Positions 34,245-46,800 of a stretch of 64,000 nucleotides of DNA are shown piece by piece (the first letter of the stretch is position 1; the number at the start of each line of letters is the position of its first letter). Made by a program: the position numbers and the translations under genes. Source of the DNA: Leptobrachium leishanense (Eukaryota; Chordata; Amphibia; Anura; Megophryidae); assembly GCA_009667805.1 (NCBI GenBank), contig CM019067.1:71957441-72021440 (forward strand). The letters run 5' to 3'. Below the pieces are notes generated by a model that saw only the letters and a list, made by a program, of their open reading frames with translations, made no database searches and was not told where the DNA came from.

Positions 34245-35513
34245 CAGTCAGGTCCAGAAATATTGGGACATTGACACAATTCTAACATCTTTGGCTCTAT
34301 ACACCACCACAATGGAGTTGGAATGAAACAAACACAATGTGCTTTAACTGCAGACTGTCAGCTTTAATTTGAGGGTATGTACATCAAACTCAGGTGAACG
34401 GTGTAGGATTTACAGCAGTTTGCAGATGTGCCTCCCACTTGTTAAGGGACCAAAAGTAATGGGACAATTGGCTTCTCAGCTGTTCCATGGCCAGGTGTGT
34501 GATATTCCCCATTACCCCAATTACAATGTGCAGATAAAAGGCCCAGAGTGAATACAGGGGGTTCACCACAAGATGTAATCCATTGGTGAGCCTCAAAAAC
34601 AGGACGGCCAGATTAGAGTTTGCCTAACAACACCTAACAAAGCCTTCACAGTTCTGGAACAAGATCCTATGGACAGATGAGACCAAGATCAACTTGTACC
34701 AGAGTGATGGGAAGAGAAGAGTATGGAGAAGGAAATGAACTGCTCATGATCCTAAGCATACCACCTCATCAGTGAAGTGTGGTGGTGGTAGTGTCATGGT
34801 GTGGGCATGTATGGCTGCCAATGGAACTGGTTCTCTTGTATTTATTGATGATGTGACTGCTGACAAAAGCAGCAGGATGAATTCTGAAGTGTTTCGGGCA
34901 ATATTATCTGCTCACATTCAGCCAAATGCTGCAGAACTCATTGGACGGTGCTTCACAGTGCAGATGGACAATGACCCAAAGCATACTGCAAAAGCAACCA
35001 AAGAATTTTTGAAGGGACAGAAGTGGAATGTTATGCAATGGCCAAGTCAATCACCTGACCTGAATCCCAATGAGCATGCATTTCACTTGCTGAAGACAAA
35101 ACTGAAGGGAAAATGCCCCAAGAACAAGCAGGAACTGAAGACAGTTGCAGTAGAGGCCTGGCAGAGCATCACCAGGGATGAAACCCAGCGTCTGGTGATG
35201 TCGATGCGTTCCAGACTTCAGGCTGTTTTTGACTGCAAAGGATTTGCAACCAAGTATTAAGAAGGGAAAGTTTGATTTATGATTATTATTCTGTCCCATT
35301 ACCTTTGGTCCCTTAACAAGTGGGAGGCACATCTGCAAACTGCTGTAAGTCCTACACCGTTCACCTGAGTTGGATGTACATACCCTCAAATTAAAGCTGA
35401 CAGTCTGCAGTTAAAGCACATTGTGTTTGTTTCATTCCAACTCCATTGTGGTGGTGTATAGAGCCAAAGATGTTAGAATTGTGTTGATGTCCCAATATTT
35501 CTGGACCTGACTG
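34245..35513 (+). mobile_element. Defective Tc1/mariner transposon with 222-bp inverted ends
   Basis: Begins CAGTCAGGTCCAGAAATATT and ends AATATTTCTGGACCTGACTG. The inverted repeats are 222 bp (34245-34466 and 35292-35513) and differ at only a handful of sites. TA target bases lie at 34243-34244 and 35514-35515. The length of 1269 bp is shorter than a full member; the region for the DNA-binding N-terminus is missing between the left repeat and about 34600. High arm identity suggests fairly recent activity. Confidence 0.95.
34625..35260 (+). pseudogene. Tc1-like transposase fragment, catalytic region, nonsense-disrupted
   Basis: The frame reads FWNKILWTDET (first catalytic Asp, codon 34676-34678), then VQMDNDPKHT (second Asp, 34967-34969) and SPDLNPNEH (Glu, 35072-35074); 34 residues between the last two make this a DD34E Tc1-type enzyme, which cuts and pastes at TA. 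In-frame TGA at 34736-34738 interrupts it, and TAA at 34625-34627 precedes it. The paired helix-turn-helix N-terminus is deleted. From 34772 the frame is open for 162 codons. It cannot make active enzyme but its ends could be mobilised in trans. Confidence 0.92.
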
Positions 35514-35515
35514 TA

Positions 35516-36430
35516 TATTTATACTAAATTACCTTCTACGTTTACCTTTAATGGATCCTATTTTCAAGAGAGTTTTGCCATTGGCAAAGATTGAAAGATG
35601 CCTTTAGAAATGGAAGGGGAAGAAAAAAAAAAAGATGACGGAATATGATTTCCTTCGTGCTATCTTGTCTTTTTGTAAGAATGATTTTTAAACATAAACA
35701 TTAACCCTTCTGGGCCTCCTGGATTAAAGCTGCTCTACGGGACCTTAGTAATTAGTCTTTGTCAATAAGGCTTTCCATTCAGTCTATTTTGTTTCTAATA
35801 GAATATAGTCCTGACACAGTGTTGGCAGATTCCAGTTACTGTGGCATTCACCAAATTACATAAATTGTGCGTATGCTCAGAGCTTGTTGTGTTGTTAAAC
35901 TATGCTTTCGAGAGAGTTTTTTTTTTTACATTTTCTTGTAATTTATTTTTTTCTGTTTAAATAAAAGTGAAGAATTATACGCTTCGAACGCTTGATTGCA
36001 TATGAGATAATCTCTATTGCGATGTTAAGTAACTTTTCCTGTGAAACAGAATTCATTTCCATCACAATGCTAGTTCTTTAGAAAATATCTGGTGTAATGT
36101 GAACCACATAAATACTCATTATTTGGAAATTCTCATTAATTTGCTTCACAGACAAACAGATTCCGCAGAAACAAGTGGAGAGATAACCGTTGTAGTCAGG
36201 TGTACATTCTATCAACTGGTTGATGCTTTCCATGGGAATAGCTGTAAGAAGGCTGTTGTGCAGCTCTACATATCTGGCCCATAGCGTGTCATTGATGTGC
36301 CGCCCACCAATCAGGTGTGAGGGGTGAGCAGAGGGCTGTCCTACAGCATGGCTCTTCCACTCACAACTGTCACTCACTATGCGGCATGCCACCAGAAGTA
36401 ACTGCGAAACCTTAATACAGAATTACTGAA
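35516..36430. other. Unique sequence plus one copy of a dispersed repeat
   Basis: 35516-36080 is featureless A+T-rich. 36331-36405 (GAGGGCTGTCCTACAGCATG, then CCACTCACAACTGTCACTCA) is related to 47212-47283 at roughly 80 percent by eye. Confidence 0.4.
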
Positions 36431-37005
36431 TGTTTCCAAAAATATGGGAGTGATTCCTCATCTCCCTCCTTTTCTGTTAGAAAAAAAGACCCTCTGGTTA
36501 GAAAAAACCTCTGTTCCTCCCCTCATCCCCCCTCCCCCATACATGGTAACACAATGTGCTTTTTCACATAACCTTTTTCTCTCTTCACAGCACACACAGA
36601 CTGAACTACTCCATACCCTCTGCTGTCTCACCCAACCCTCCCCATCCACCTCCCACCCTCTTACCCAGGGCAGGTCCCTAATTTAAGATCTCCTTTCCAG
36701 CTGTCTCCACTTCTCTCTCTAATTACTCTCACTAAGCCCAGGCTTCTGGTCCTTCCCATGCTGCCCTGCTAACCATCTTCACATTCCCTCTGCTCCCATC
36801 TATCTCACCTACCCCAGTCCCTTAGATTGTAAGCTCACGGGATGTCTGGGCGCGCACTTGGTTAAGTGCTGTACTACCTGGACAGTTATCCTACGGGCAG
36901 GGTCATCTCTTCATCATGTATCATTTACGTCTGCTTGTGCTCCCCTATTGTAAAGTGCTGCGGGATATGCTAGCGCTGTATAAATACCTGTAACTGTAAC
37001 TATCA
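36431..37005 (+). mobile_element. LINE 3' UTR and tail (pyrimidine-rich, TGTAACTGTAACT end)
   Basis: A C+T-rich stretch leads into TTAGATTGTAAGCTCACGGG, GGGCAGGGTCATCTCTTC, CTAGCGCTGTATAAATACCT and a terminal TGTAACTGTAACT. The same ending occurs at 3352-3486, 25760-25865 and 53730-53850. No coding part is retained. Consistent with a CR1/L2-type 3' end; class not proven. Confidence 0.55.
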
Positions 37006-37639
37006 GTTGAGCCTAGCATAAGTTGGGCTTGACACTTGCACTTTTATATGACTCTTTTAACATACTATAAATGGATATGTAAAGTTTATAGTATCAGCCA
37101 ATATGTAATGCACATTCATTAAATAATTACCAATTAAGCTGAAAATGAAAAGGGATAGGATGCCTAAACACTTTGTATTTTTATTTCCCATGTATCTACC
37201 ATGCAGGAGGCACACCGATTTCAAACACTCATAATCACGATATAAAAGAATACTGGATTCTGTCCAGGACATAGGAACTCGACACACGGCCACGGGGGCC
37301 ACACACAGACATGGAACTGGATATCCTTCCATTCATAAAACTGTATTTATCAGTTTCAGTTAATTAAGTTGATCCAACTTTGATGAGCAGGGATATCCAG
37401 GAATCCAGTCTGCGTGTGTCCACCAATAAAGCCTGGTCTTCAATATCCCAGGCTGAGAATGTTCACAACTCATTGTTTATTGATTCAGTAAAGGAGGAAA
37501 GGTGGACATGTGATGACAGAGTAGCAATTAATGGACCGGAATGGCTGACATTGGATCATTTTTCCATACTGGTGTAAATGGTTTCCTAAAAGACCTTTGT
37601 CAATTTCTCAACAATCCCCAGTTTTGAGAATAAAACTAA
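37006..37639. other. Unique sequence
   Basis: No recognised repeat or exon; short frames at 37057-37332 (minus) and 37380-37577 (plus) without domains. Confidence 0.4.
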
Positions 37640-37821
37640 CAGGGTTATTCAGAGAGCGGTGAAAATCAGGAGAATGGCTGAAGAATGGAAAATTCTAGGT
37701 CAAAATAGCCGATTTGGAAAGTGAGACAAATGGGAGAATTTTTCTGGTTTGGCTATTTTGACCTCGAATTTTCCATTCTCCAGTCATTCTCCTGCTTTTC
37801 ACCTCTCTCTGAATAACCCTG
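37640..37821. mobile_element. Family A short foldback MITE
   Basis: CAGGGTTATTCAGAGAG and CTCTCTGAATAACCCTG ends, exact TAA duplication at 37637-37639 and 37822-37824. The arms pair almost throughout (AGGAGAATGGCTGAAGAATG with CATTCTCCAGTCATTCTCCT; AAAATAGCC with GGCTATTTT), so it folds into one long hairpin. A scrap of a relative lies at 48812-48895. Confidence 0.85.
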
Positions 37822-38027
37822 TAAATGTTTATATTGAGAACACTCAGAACCTAATATATTCATTCTGTGGTTCTTCAAACATTTGAGCATTTGAGCATGG
37901 AATTTTCCATTCTCCAGTCATTCTCCTGCTTTTCACCTCTCTCTGAATAACCCTGTAAATGTTTATATTGAGAACACTCAGAACCTAATATGTTCATTCT
38001 GTGGTTCTTCAAACATTTGAGCATGGA
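37766..38027. repeat. Recent tandem duplication of about 130 bp across the MITE end
   Basis: 37766-37899 is repeated at 37900-38027 with one base change (ATATATT/ATATGTT) and an 8-bp difference (TTGAGCAT). The unit spans the right arm of the MITE and about 75 bp of unique flank, so the duplication happened after the insertion. Confidence 0.9.
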
Positions 38028-38802
38028 AATGGCACTGTACCTACAGCTGTAGACTTTTCTATTTTTGCTGGTTTACAGAAACCTGTGCTTTCACGTTATG
38101 CGGAAACAAAGTGACGCTTTTTCATCCACAGCACGTCTTTTGGCCTAAAATGATTGATCATATCGATAATAGAAAAATACAGATTTTTTTTTAAGGTCAG
38201 TTGCGCAGAAGTGACTTATAGAACTCTTTAACTGTTTTTAACTTGACCTGGTCTCTTTAAGACATTCAAATCAGGCTTGTAAAAACAAACAGAAAATCCC
38301 AATATCTGAGACACAAGTGACCATCAGGTCCATTTCATGGCATTAGGGATTATGGCTCGGAGGCTGATCCCTGCCAGCCTGAGGGACACAGGCTATCTCC
38401 TGCTAGAAATTCTGGCCGGCGGAGACATACGAGGTTAAATGGGTGTATTGCTCCGTAATCAAATATCACAAACTCTGCTTATCTGTCCGCTAAACAACAA
38501 ACGTGGAAAATCAATTATGAAGCAAATGGATGCATTGCAAATATTTCTCGGTGGAAAAGAAAATGTCCTCGATGACAAAAGACATTACGAGGCTAAATGT
38601 ATAAAGCAATCAGATGCGTATATGCTCAAAATACATAAATTTTATTCAGATGCCTATTGTTCTTACTGCATAAATAGTGTCTGCAAAGGTAAGAAAATAA
38701 ATTATACAACTAATAAACTGCAGGAGAGGACATCAAGACAGGAAATCAAAGATATTGTTTAGATACTATTGGGAACTGTATCTTCATGTTGGGTGATGCC
38801 AA
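38028..38802. other. Unique sequence
   Basis: No repeat ends recognised. The 107-codon frame at 38439-38762 has no known domain and ends at the array. Confidence 0.4.
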
Positions 38803-38822
38803 CTATCTATCCATCTCATTCG

Positions 38823-38858
<36 letters not shown>

Positions 38859-41800
38859 AATCTCATAGCTATTTATCATTCTATCCATCTCATAGCTATT
38901 TATCTATCTATCCATCTGTCCATCTCATATCTATCCATCTGTCCATCTCCTATCTATATATCCATCTCTTATCGATCTATCTATCCATCTCATATCTATC
39001 TATCCATCTCATATCTATCTATCTATCCATCCATCCATCTCATAGCTATTTGTCTATCCATCTCTTATCTATCCATCTATCTATGTAGCTATCTATCTCA
39101 CTCATAGCTATTTATCTATCTATACATTTGTCCATCTCATATCTATCAATCTATCCATCTCATATCTATCAATCTATCCATCTCATATCTATCAATCTAT
39201 CCATCTCATATCTATTTATTCATCTCATGGCTATTTATCTATCCATCTCTCATTTATCCATCTATCTATGTAGCTATCTATCTCACTCATAGCTATTTAT
39301 CTATCTATACATCTGTCCATCTCATATCTATCCATCTCATATCTATCAATCTATCCATCTCATATCTATTTATTCATCTCATGGCTATTTATCTATACAT
39401 CTCATATCTATCTATCAATCTATCTATCCATCTCATATCTATCTATCAATCTATCTATCCATCTCATATCTATCTATCAATCTATATATCTATCTCATAT
39501 CTATCTATCAATCTATCTATCCATCTCATATCTATCAATCTATCTATCCATCTCATATCGATCTATCAATCTATATATCCATCTCATATCTATCATCTAT
39601 CCATCTCATAATCTATCTATCAATCTCATAGCTATTTATCTATCTATCCATCTCATATCGATCTATCAATCTCATAGCTATTTATCATTCTATCCATCTC
39701 ATAGCTATTTATCTATCTATACATCTGTCCATCTCATATCTATCAATCTATCTATCCATCTCATATCTATCTATCAATCTATCTATCCATCTCATATCGA
39801 TCTATCAATCTATATATCCATCTCATATCTATCTATCAATCTATCTATCCATCTCATATCTATCTATCAATCTATCTATCCATCTCATATCTATCTATCA
39901 ATCTATCTATCCATCTCATATCGATCTATCAATCTATCTATCCATCTCATATCTATCTATCAATCTATCTATCCATCTCATATCTATCTATCAATCTATC
40001 TATCCATCTCATATCGATCTATCTATCCATCTCATATCTATCTATCCATCTCATATCTATCTATCAATCTATCTATCCATCTCATATCGATCTATCAATC
40101 TATATATCTATCTCATATCTATCTATCAATCTATCTATCCATCTCATATCGATCTATCAATCTATCTATCCATCTCATATCGATCTATCAATCTATCTAT
40201 CCATCTCATATCTATCTATCAATCTATATATCTATCTCATATCTATCTATCAATCTATCTATCCATCTCATATCGATCTATCAATCTATCTATCCATCTC
40301 ATATCGATCTATCAATCTATCCATCTCATATCTATCTATCAATCTATATATCTATCTCATATCTATCTATCAATCTATCTATCCATCTCATATCTATTTA
40401 TCAATCTCATATCTATCTATCTATCAATCTATCAATCTATCTATCCATCTCATATCTATCTATCAATCTATCTATCCATCTCATATCGATCTATCAATCT
40501 ATATATCTATCTCATATCGATCTATCAATCTATCTATCCATCTCATATCTATCTATCCATCTCATATCTATCAATCTATCCATCTCATATCTATTTATTC
40601 ATCTCATGGCTATTTATCTATACATCTCATATCTATATATCAATCTATCTATCCATCTCATATCTATCTATCAATCTATATATCCATCTCATTTCGATCT
40701 ATCAATCTATCTATCCATCTCATATCTATCTATCAATCTATCTATCCATCTCATATCGATCTATCAATCTATATATCTATCTCATATCTATCTATCAATC
40801 TATCTATCCATCTCATATCGATCTATCAATCTATCTATCCATCTCATATCGATCTATCAATCTATCTATCCATCTCATATCGATCTATCAATCTATCTAT
40901 CCATCTCATATCTATCTATCAATCTATATATCTATCTCATATCTATCTATCAATCTATATATCCATCTATCAATCTATATATCTATCTCATATCTATCTA
41001 TCAATCTATCTATCATCTCATATCTATCTATCAATCTATCTATCCATCTCATATCGATCTATCTATCCATCTCATATCTATCTATCCATCTCATATCTAT
41101 CTATCAATCTCATATCTATCTATCAATCTATATATCTATCTCATATCTATCTATCAATCTATCTATCCATCTCATATCTATCTATCAATCTATCTATCCA
41201 TCTCATATCGATCTATCAATCTATATATCTATCTCATATCTATCTATCAATCTATCTATCCATCTCATATCGATCTATCAATCTATCTATCCATCTCATA
41301 TCGATCTATCAATCTATCTATCCATCTCATATCGATCTATCAATCTATCTATCCATCTCATATCTATCTATCAATCTATATATCTATCTCATATCTATCT
41401 ATCAATCTATATATCCATCTCATATCTATCTATCAATCTATATATCTATCTCATATCTATCTATCAATCTATCTATCCATCTCATATCTATTTATCAATC
41501 TCATATCTATCTATCTATCAATCTATCAATCTATCTATCCATCTCATATCTATCTATCCATCTCATATCTATCTATCCATCTCATATCTATCTATCAATC
41601 TATCTATCCATCTCATATCTATCTATCAATCTATCTATCCATCTCATATCTATCTATCAATCTATCTATCCATCTCATATCTATTTATCAATCTCATATC
41701 TATCTATCTATCAATCTATCAATCTATCTATCCATCTCATATCTATCTATCCATCTCATATCTATCTATCCATCTCATATCTATCTATCAATCTATCTAT

Positions 41801-43050
41801 CCATCTCATATCGATCTATCTATCAATCTATCTATCCATCTCATATCTATCTATCCATCTCACAGCTATCTATCCATCTCATATCTATCTATCAATCAAT
41901 CTATCTATCCATCCAGCGAGCAACCTCTCCAGTAAGTGTCCTTGGGCAAGACACCTAACGGTACAGACTCGCCACCCAGGACATACTTGAAAACAAGAGA
42001 AATCTTAATGTATCTTTCCTGATAAAATCCTATCTATCCATCTCATATCTATCCATCTCATATCTATCTATTCATCTCATGGCTATTTATCTATCCACCT
42101 CATATCTATCTATCCATCAATCTATCTATCCATCTCACAGCTACTTATCCATCTCATATCTATCTATCCATCTCACAGCTACTTATCCATCTCATATCTA
42201 TCTATCCATCTCACAGCTATCTATCCACCTCATATCTATCTATCCATCTCATATCTATCTATCAATCAATCTATCCATCTCATAGCTACTTATCCATCTC
42301 ATATCTATCTATCCATCTCACAGCTATCTATCCATCTCACAGCTATCTATCCATCTCATATCTATCTATCCATCTCATATCTATCTATCAATCAATCTAT
42401 CTATCCATCTCATATCTATCTATCAATCAATCTATCTATCCATCTCATATCTATCTATCCATCTCATATCTATCTACCCATCTCATATCTATCTATCCAT
42501 CTCATATCTATCTATCCATCTCATATCTATCTATTCATCTCATGGCTATTTATCTATCCAGCTCATAGATAGATAAATGGATAGATAAATAGCCGTGAGA
42601 TAGATAAATAGCCATGAGATGGATAGATAGATATGAGATGGATAGATAGCTGTGAGATGGATAGATAGATATGAGATGGATAGATAGCTGTGAGATGGAT
42701 AGATAGATTGATTGATAGATAGAGATGGATAGATAGATATGAGATGGATAGATAGCTGTGAGATGGATAGATAGCTGTGAGATGGATAAGTAGCTGTGAG
42801 ATGGATAGATATATATGAGATGAATAGGTGGATATATAGATAGATAGATTGATAGATATGAGATGAATAGATGGTAGATAGCTATTTATCTATCCATCTT
42901 TTATCATCTATGAGATGGATAGATATCAGATTATAGACAGATATTTATCTATACATCTCATATCTATCTATCCATCTCACAGCTATTTATCTATCCATCT
43001 CTATCATCTCTCATCTGATATCTATCTATCTAGCCATATATCTACAATCC
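38803..43050. repeat. Giant TATC-type array with higher-order structure and an inverted segment
   Basis: About 4.2 kb of TATC, CATC, CAATC and CGATC tetramer variants. Much of it is arranged in units near 31 bp (ATCTCATATCTATCTATC, then AATCTATCTATCC). Interrupted by a SINE fragment at 41916-42030. From 42578 to about 42880 the strand sense flips to GATA, then returns. Tetramer repeats in one frame carry no stops, which yields long reading frames (450 codons at 40606-41958) of YLSI-type repeats without coding meaning. Confidence 0.97.
41916..42030 (+). mobile_element. SINE fragment inside the TATC array
   Basis: GCGAGCAACCTCTCCAGTAA through AGACACCTAACGGTACAGAC and the shared tail to GATAAAATCC, then the array resumes. 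The tRNA head is absent; the left junction is directly in the tetramer repeat. Confidence 0.85.
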
Positions 43051-43096
43051 ATCATCCATGTATCTAATATATATCTAAAGAAATAGACAGACACAT

Positions 43097-43191
43097 TTAT
43101 TTATTTATTTATAAAGTATTTTACCAGGAAGGATACATTGAGATTTCTCTCGTTTTCAAGTATGTCCTGGGTTCAAGAACATTGAATTGTT
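43097..43191 (-). mobile_element. LINE 3' tail fragment
   Basis: On the minus strand: CAATTCAATGTTCTTGAACC, CAGGACATACTTGAAAACGA, the shared tail and TATAAATAAATAAATAAA. LINE-type junction. Confidence 0.7.
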
Positions 43192-43630
43192 ACAGATGTT
43201 ACACACATGTTATCTGTTTGAAAACTTCATGATGAAAAAGCTGCGTGAAGTTTAAAGTTGCCTTTAGGTACCATAAGTGTCTCAAGTGAAAACATTGCTC
43301 ACTTACTGAAAAGGAAATCCCCTGGCCCATATCAGGAAAAGCTCAGCAGAGCTACTTGATAGAAAGGGGCATCGAGCACGCATATGATCAGCTAAACTCT
43401 GGGGACCTCACTACTTGCTCCGGTTAACTTGGGTATGACGCTTTTCTCCTGAGACGGACTCGGCAGCGTCCCCATAGTCCTCTCGGTCATGCTCAAGTCG
43501 CAGTTAGAAGCTGCTCTGTGACTACCAAAACTTCTGTTTGTGTTTTAAACACTTGTTATCAACATATAACTCTTGCAATCCCTTTCCTTTATCACAGCCC
43601 AGTTTGTAAAACCTATATCTGAAAGGCCTG
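43192..43630. other. Unique sequence
   Basis: About 440 bp of ordinary sequence between the LINE tail and the minisatellite, nothing recognised. Confidence 0.4.
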
Positions 43631-45137
43631 ACCCCAGTCTATTGGACCGTATGATTAATAATTATTACCCCGCCCCCCGATCCCAGTCTATCGGACCGTA
43701 TGATTAATAATTATTACCCTGCCCCCCGATCCCAGTCTATCGGACCGTACGATTAATAATTATTACCCCGCCCCCCGGTCCCAGTCTATCGGACCGTACG
43801 ATTAATAATTATTACCCTGCCCCCCGATCCCAGTCTATCGGACCGTACGATTAATAATTATTACCCCGCCCCCGTCCCAGTCTATCGGACCGTACGTTTA
43901 ATAATTATTACCCCGCCCCCCGGTCCCAGTCTATCGGACCGTACGATTAATAATTATTACCCCGCCCCCCGATCCCAGTCTATCGGACCGTATGATTAAT
44001 AATTATTACCCCTACCCTCCGACCCCAGTCTATCGGACCGTATGATTAATAATTATTACCCCAACCCCCGATCCCAGTCTATCGGACCGTATGATTAATA
44101 ATTATTACCCCGCCCCAGTCTATCGGACCGTACAATTAATAATTATTACCCCGACCCCAGTCTATCGGACCGTACGATTAATAATTATTATCTCGCCCCC
44201 CGACCCCAGTCTATCAGACCGTACGATTAATAATTATTACCCCGCCCCCCGATCCCAGTCTATCGGACCGTACGATTAATAATTATTATCTCGCCCCCCG
44301 ATCCCAGTCTATCGGGCTGTACGATTAATAATTATTACCCCGCCTCCTGATCCCAGTCTATCGGACCGTATGATTAATAATTATTACCCCGCCTCCCGAT
44401 CCCAGTCTATCAGGCTGTACGATTAATAATTATTACCCCGATCCCAGTCTTATCGGGCTGTACGATTAATAATTATTACCTTGCCCCCCGATCCCAGTCT
44501 ATCAGGCTGTATGATTAATAATTATTACCCCGCCCCCGACCCCAGTCTATCAGGCTGTACGATTAATAATTATTACCCCGACCCCAGTCTTATCGGGCTG
44601 TACAATTTATAATTATTACCCCGCCCCCAGTCTATCGGGCTGTACGATTAATAATTATTACCCTGCCCCCGACCCCAGTCTATCAGACTGTATGAGTAAT
44701 AATTATTACCCCGACCCCAGTCTATCGGGCTGTACGATTTCTAATTATTACCCCGATCCCAGTCTATCGGGCTGTACGATTTATAATTATTACCCCGATC
44801 CCAGTCTATCGGGCTGTACTATTTATAATTATTACCCCGACCCCAGTCTATCGGGCTGTACGATTAATAATTATTACCCGGATCCCAGTCTATCGGGCTG
44901 TACGATTAATAATTATTACCCGGATCCCAGTCTATCGGGCTGTACTATTTATAATTATTACCCCGACCCCAGTCTATCGGGCTGTACGATTAATAATTAT
45001 TACCCGGATCCCAGTCTATCGGGCTGTACGATTTATAATTATTACCCGGATCCCAGTCTATCAGACTGTACGATTAATAATTATTACCCCGCCCCCGATC
45101 CCAGTCTATCGGGCTGTACGATTAATAATTATAATCC
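43631..45137. repeat. 49/42-bp minisatellite with G+C/A+T split units
   Basis: Roughly 32 units, each with CCCAGTCTATCGG, (A/G)C(C/T)GTACGAT and TAATAATTATTACC. Early units are 49 bp with a CCGCCCCCCGAT spacer and GGACCGTA; from about 44400 the spacer shrinks and GGGCTGTA dominates, giving 42-bp units by 44700. Because 42 is a multiple of three the last part is open for 154 codons (44692-45156) as a 14-residue repeat NYYPDPSLSGCTI(N/Y). Confidence 0.95.
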
Positions 45138-45839
45138 CCCCCTTCGCTTGCTTTAGTTTTGTGGAACTTTAACATAAAATTGGTATTTTGAATTTTAAGA
45201 TGTGTATGGATGTTCGTTTCTTATTATTGAGCACTTTTTCTTTACAAGCAAATGAATAGGTCTCCTGTATGGAGCTGTATATGTCTGTAATTTAATGGGT
45301 TATGGTGTAACTGGTAAATAGGTGGAGAATTACCAGATCAAGTCCAGTTTTTTAGGCCATGAAAACTTGTTTCCAACAATTTGTTTTCAATTTTTGCCTA
45401 AAAAGTCCAATTCTCCTCCAACTCGTGCCATAGAAAATAACCTCTTTTTTTGTAACCACACACTTAACACATTGTATTCTCTCTAGCACTGATTTCACAT
45501 GAATAAATTACAATGGAGCTTTGCTGCTAATACATCCTACACTAACCTCTTGTCTCCTGCCAACAAAGAGGGAAAGTGTACATTATGATGATAGACCTAA
45601 AGTGCCTACACCCAAGAAATGTTAACACATTATTCTAGCTGAAAAAAAAGGGTTTCAACGTGAACCGGATAAGCATTACTGTATTATTAAACCTAATCTA
45701 ATTAAAGATAAAAGAAAAATGCATCGGCTGCAAAAATATATATTAATAATACTGGGGGAAACTGAATTCCAATAATTGAATTGTGTTTAAATATAAAGAA
45801 AAAAAATGATATATATATATATATATATATTAGCTGACT
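45138..45839. other. Unique A+T-rich sequence with (TA)n at 45809-45830
   Basis: No coding or transposon signal. Confidence 0.4.
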
Positions 45840-46800
45840 CCTAATAGAATGTCTTAAATTATGTATCAGTTATGAGTAGCAGCCCTTTAGCCGTGCATCT
45901 TTCTTTGTTCACTTGGTTAAAATCCCAAGAGTGCCGAGAAAAAAAAAAAAGGCAGCCGCTCCTGATGGTCTTTGTTCCCAGCAGGGAGAAGGCCCCTTTT
46001 GGTGGTCCAGAGGTTAACGCCCTACCTCTTTTTTCATACCTGTCATTTTGAATTGTATTCACAGACCGTGCGCACAGACTAACAGCCTGACCTGGTCAGG
46101 GAACTTGACCCCGGGGCAGAAAGACGATCACATCTGGTTATTAATATAGGGCATTATAACGTAGAATCTTCCAGGCGTCGGAGAAGCGGCTTGCTAATTA
46201 TAGGGTCTGCCGTGCGCTGTAACCAATGGAAATCCGCGGCTGCTCTTTTATTCCTTTTGAAAGAGTGAATTTTTGATTTGGCCCGCGCGGTACGTAAAGG
46301 AAACAATGTATAATGTATAAAAGCGCATATAAGTGACTGGAAAGCAGAGTCATTTCGACAAAAGGTGCATTTCATCAGAAGCTGTTTTTAAGTGATTGAG
46401 ACCATAGTGTGACATTGTAGGTTAAAGTGGAGGGATCTGCGACCTTAAGTCCCAGGGAGGACATTAAAAAAGCCGTAACCCTGTGACCCTTTTGATAGCC
46501 AGAAGTCTGCTGGTGCGAGCTGGGATACCCGTGCCTCCAGTGCATCGTTATATCATTAAAGCTCCCTCTCCGTGGCGGTCTGCGCTTAATATATCTTATT
46601 CTGGTATAAAATCCAAGCATCGATATCCTGAGCACATGAGAGGGGATAATAGACAGGACAGATCTGCACCAAAGGCATTTCTTCCTACAGGAATTAGATA
46701 ACAAGGGATACTTCCTTCCACATCCCCTAAAGCTATATTTAACGAATGGAGAATATGTATATGTAGAGATACCAACCATACGTTTTTCTTGCCTTAATAA
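45840..46800. promoter_or_regulatory. Candidate conserved enhancer block
   Basis: Mixed-composition unique DNA with CTTGCTAATTATAGG (46191), GTAACCAATGGAAATCC (46219, CCAAT type) and GTATAATGTATAAAAGCGC (46309). The 134-codon minus frame at 46375-46779 has no domain and is probably chance. No repeat structure. Call rests on texture. Confidence 0.3.

Noticed and set aside
40606..41958. 450-codon open reading frame
   Set aside because: It is TATC-type tetramer repeat read in a stop-free frame (YLSI/SIYQ repeats); a SINE fragment interrupts it at the end.
46375..46779. 134-codon minus frame
   Set aside because: No domain, no repeat of known type, and a length that can occur by chance in 64 kb.
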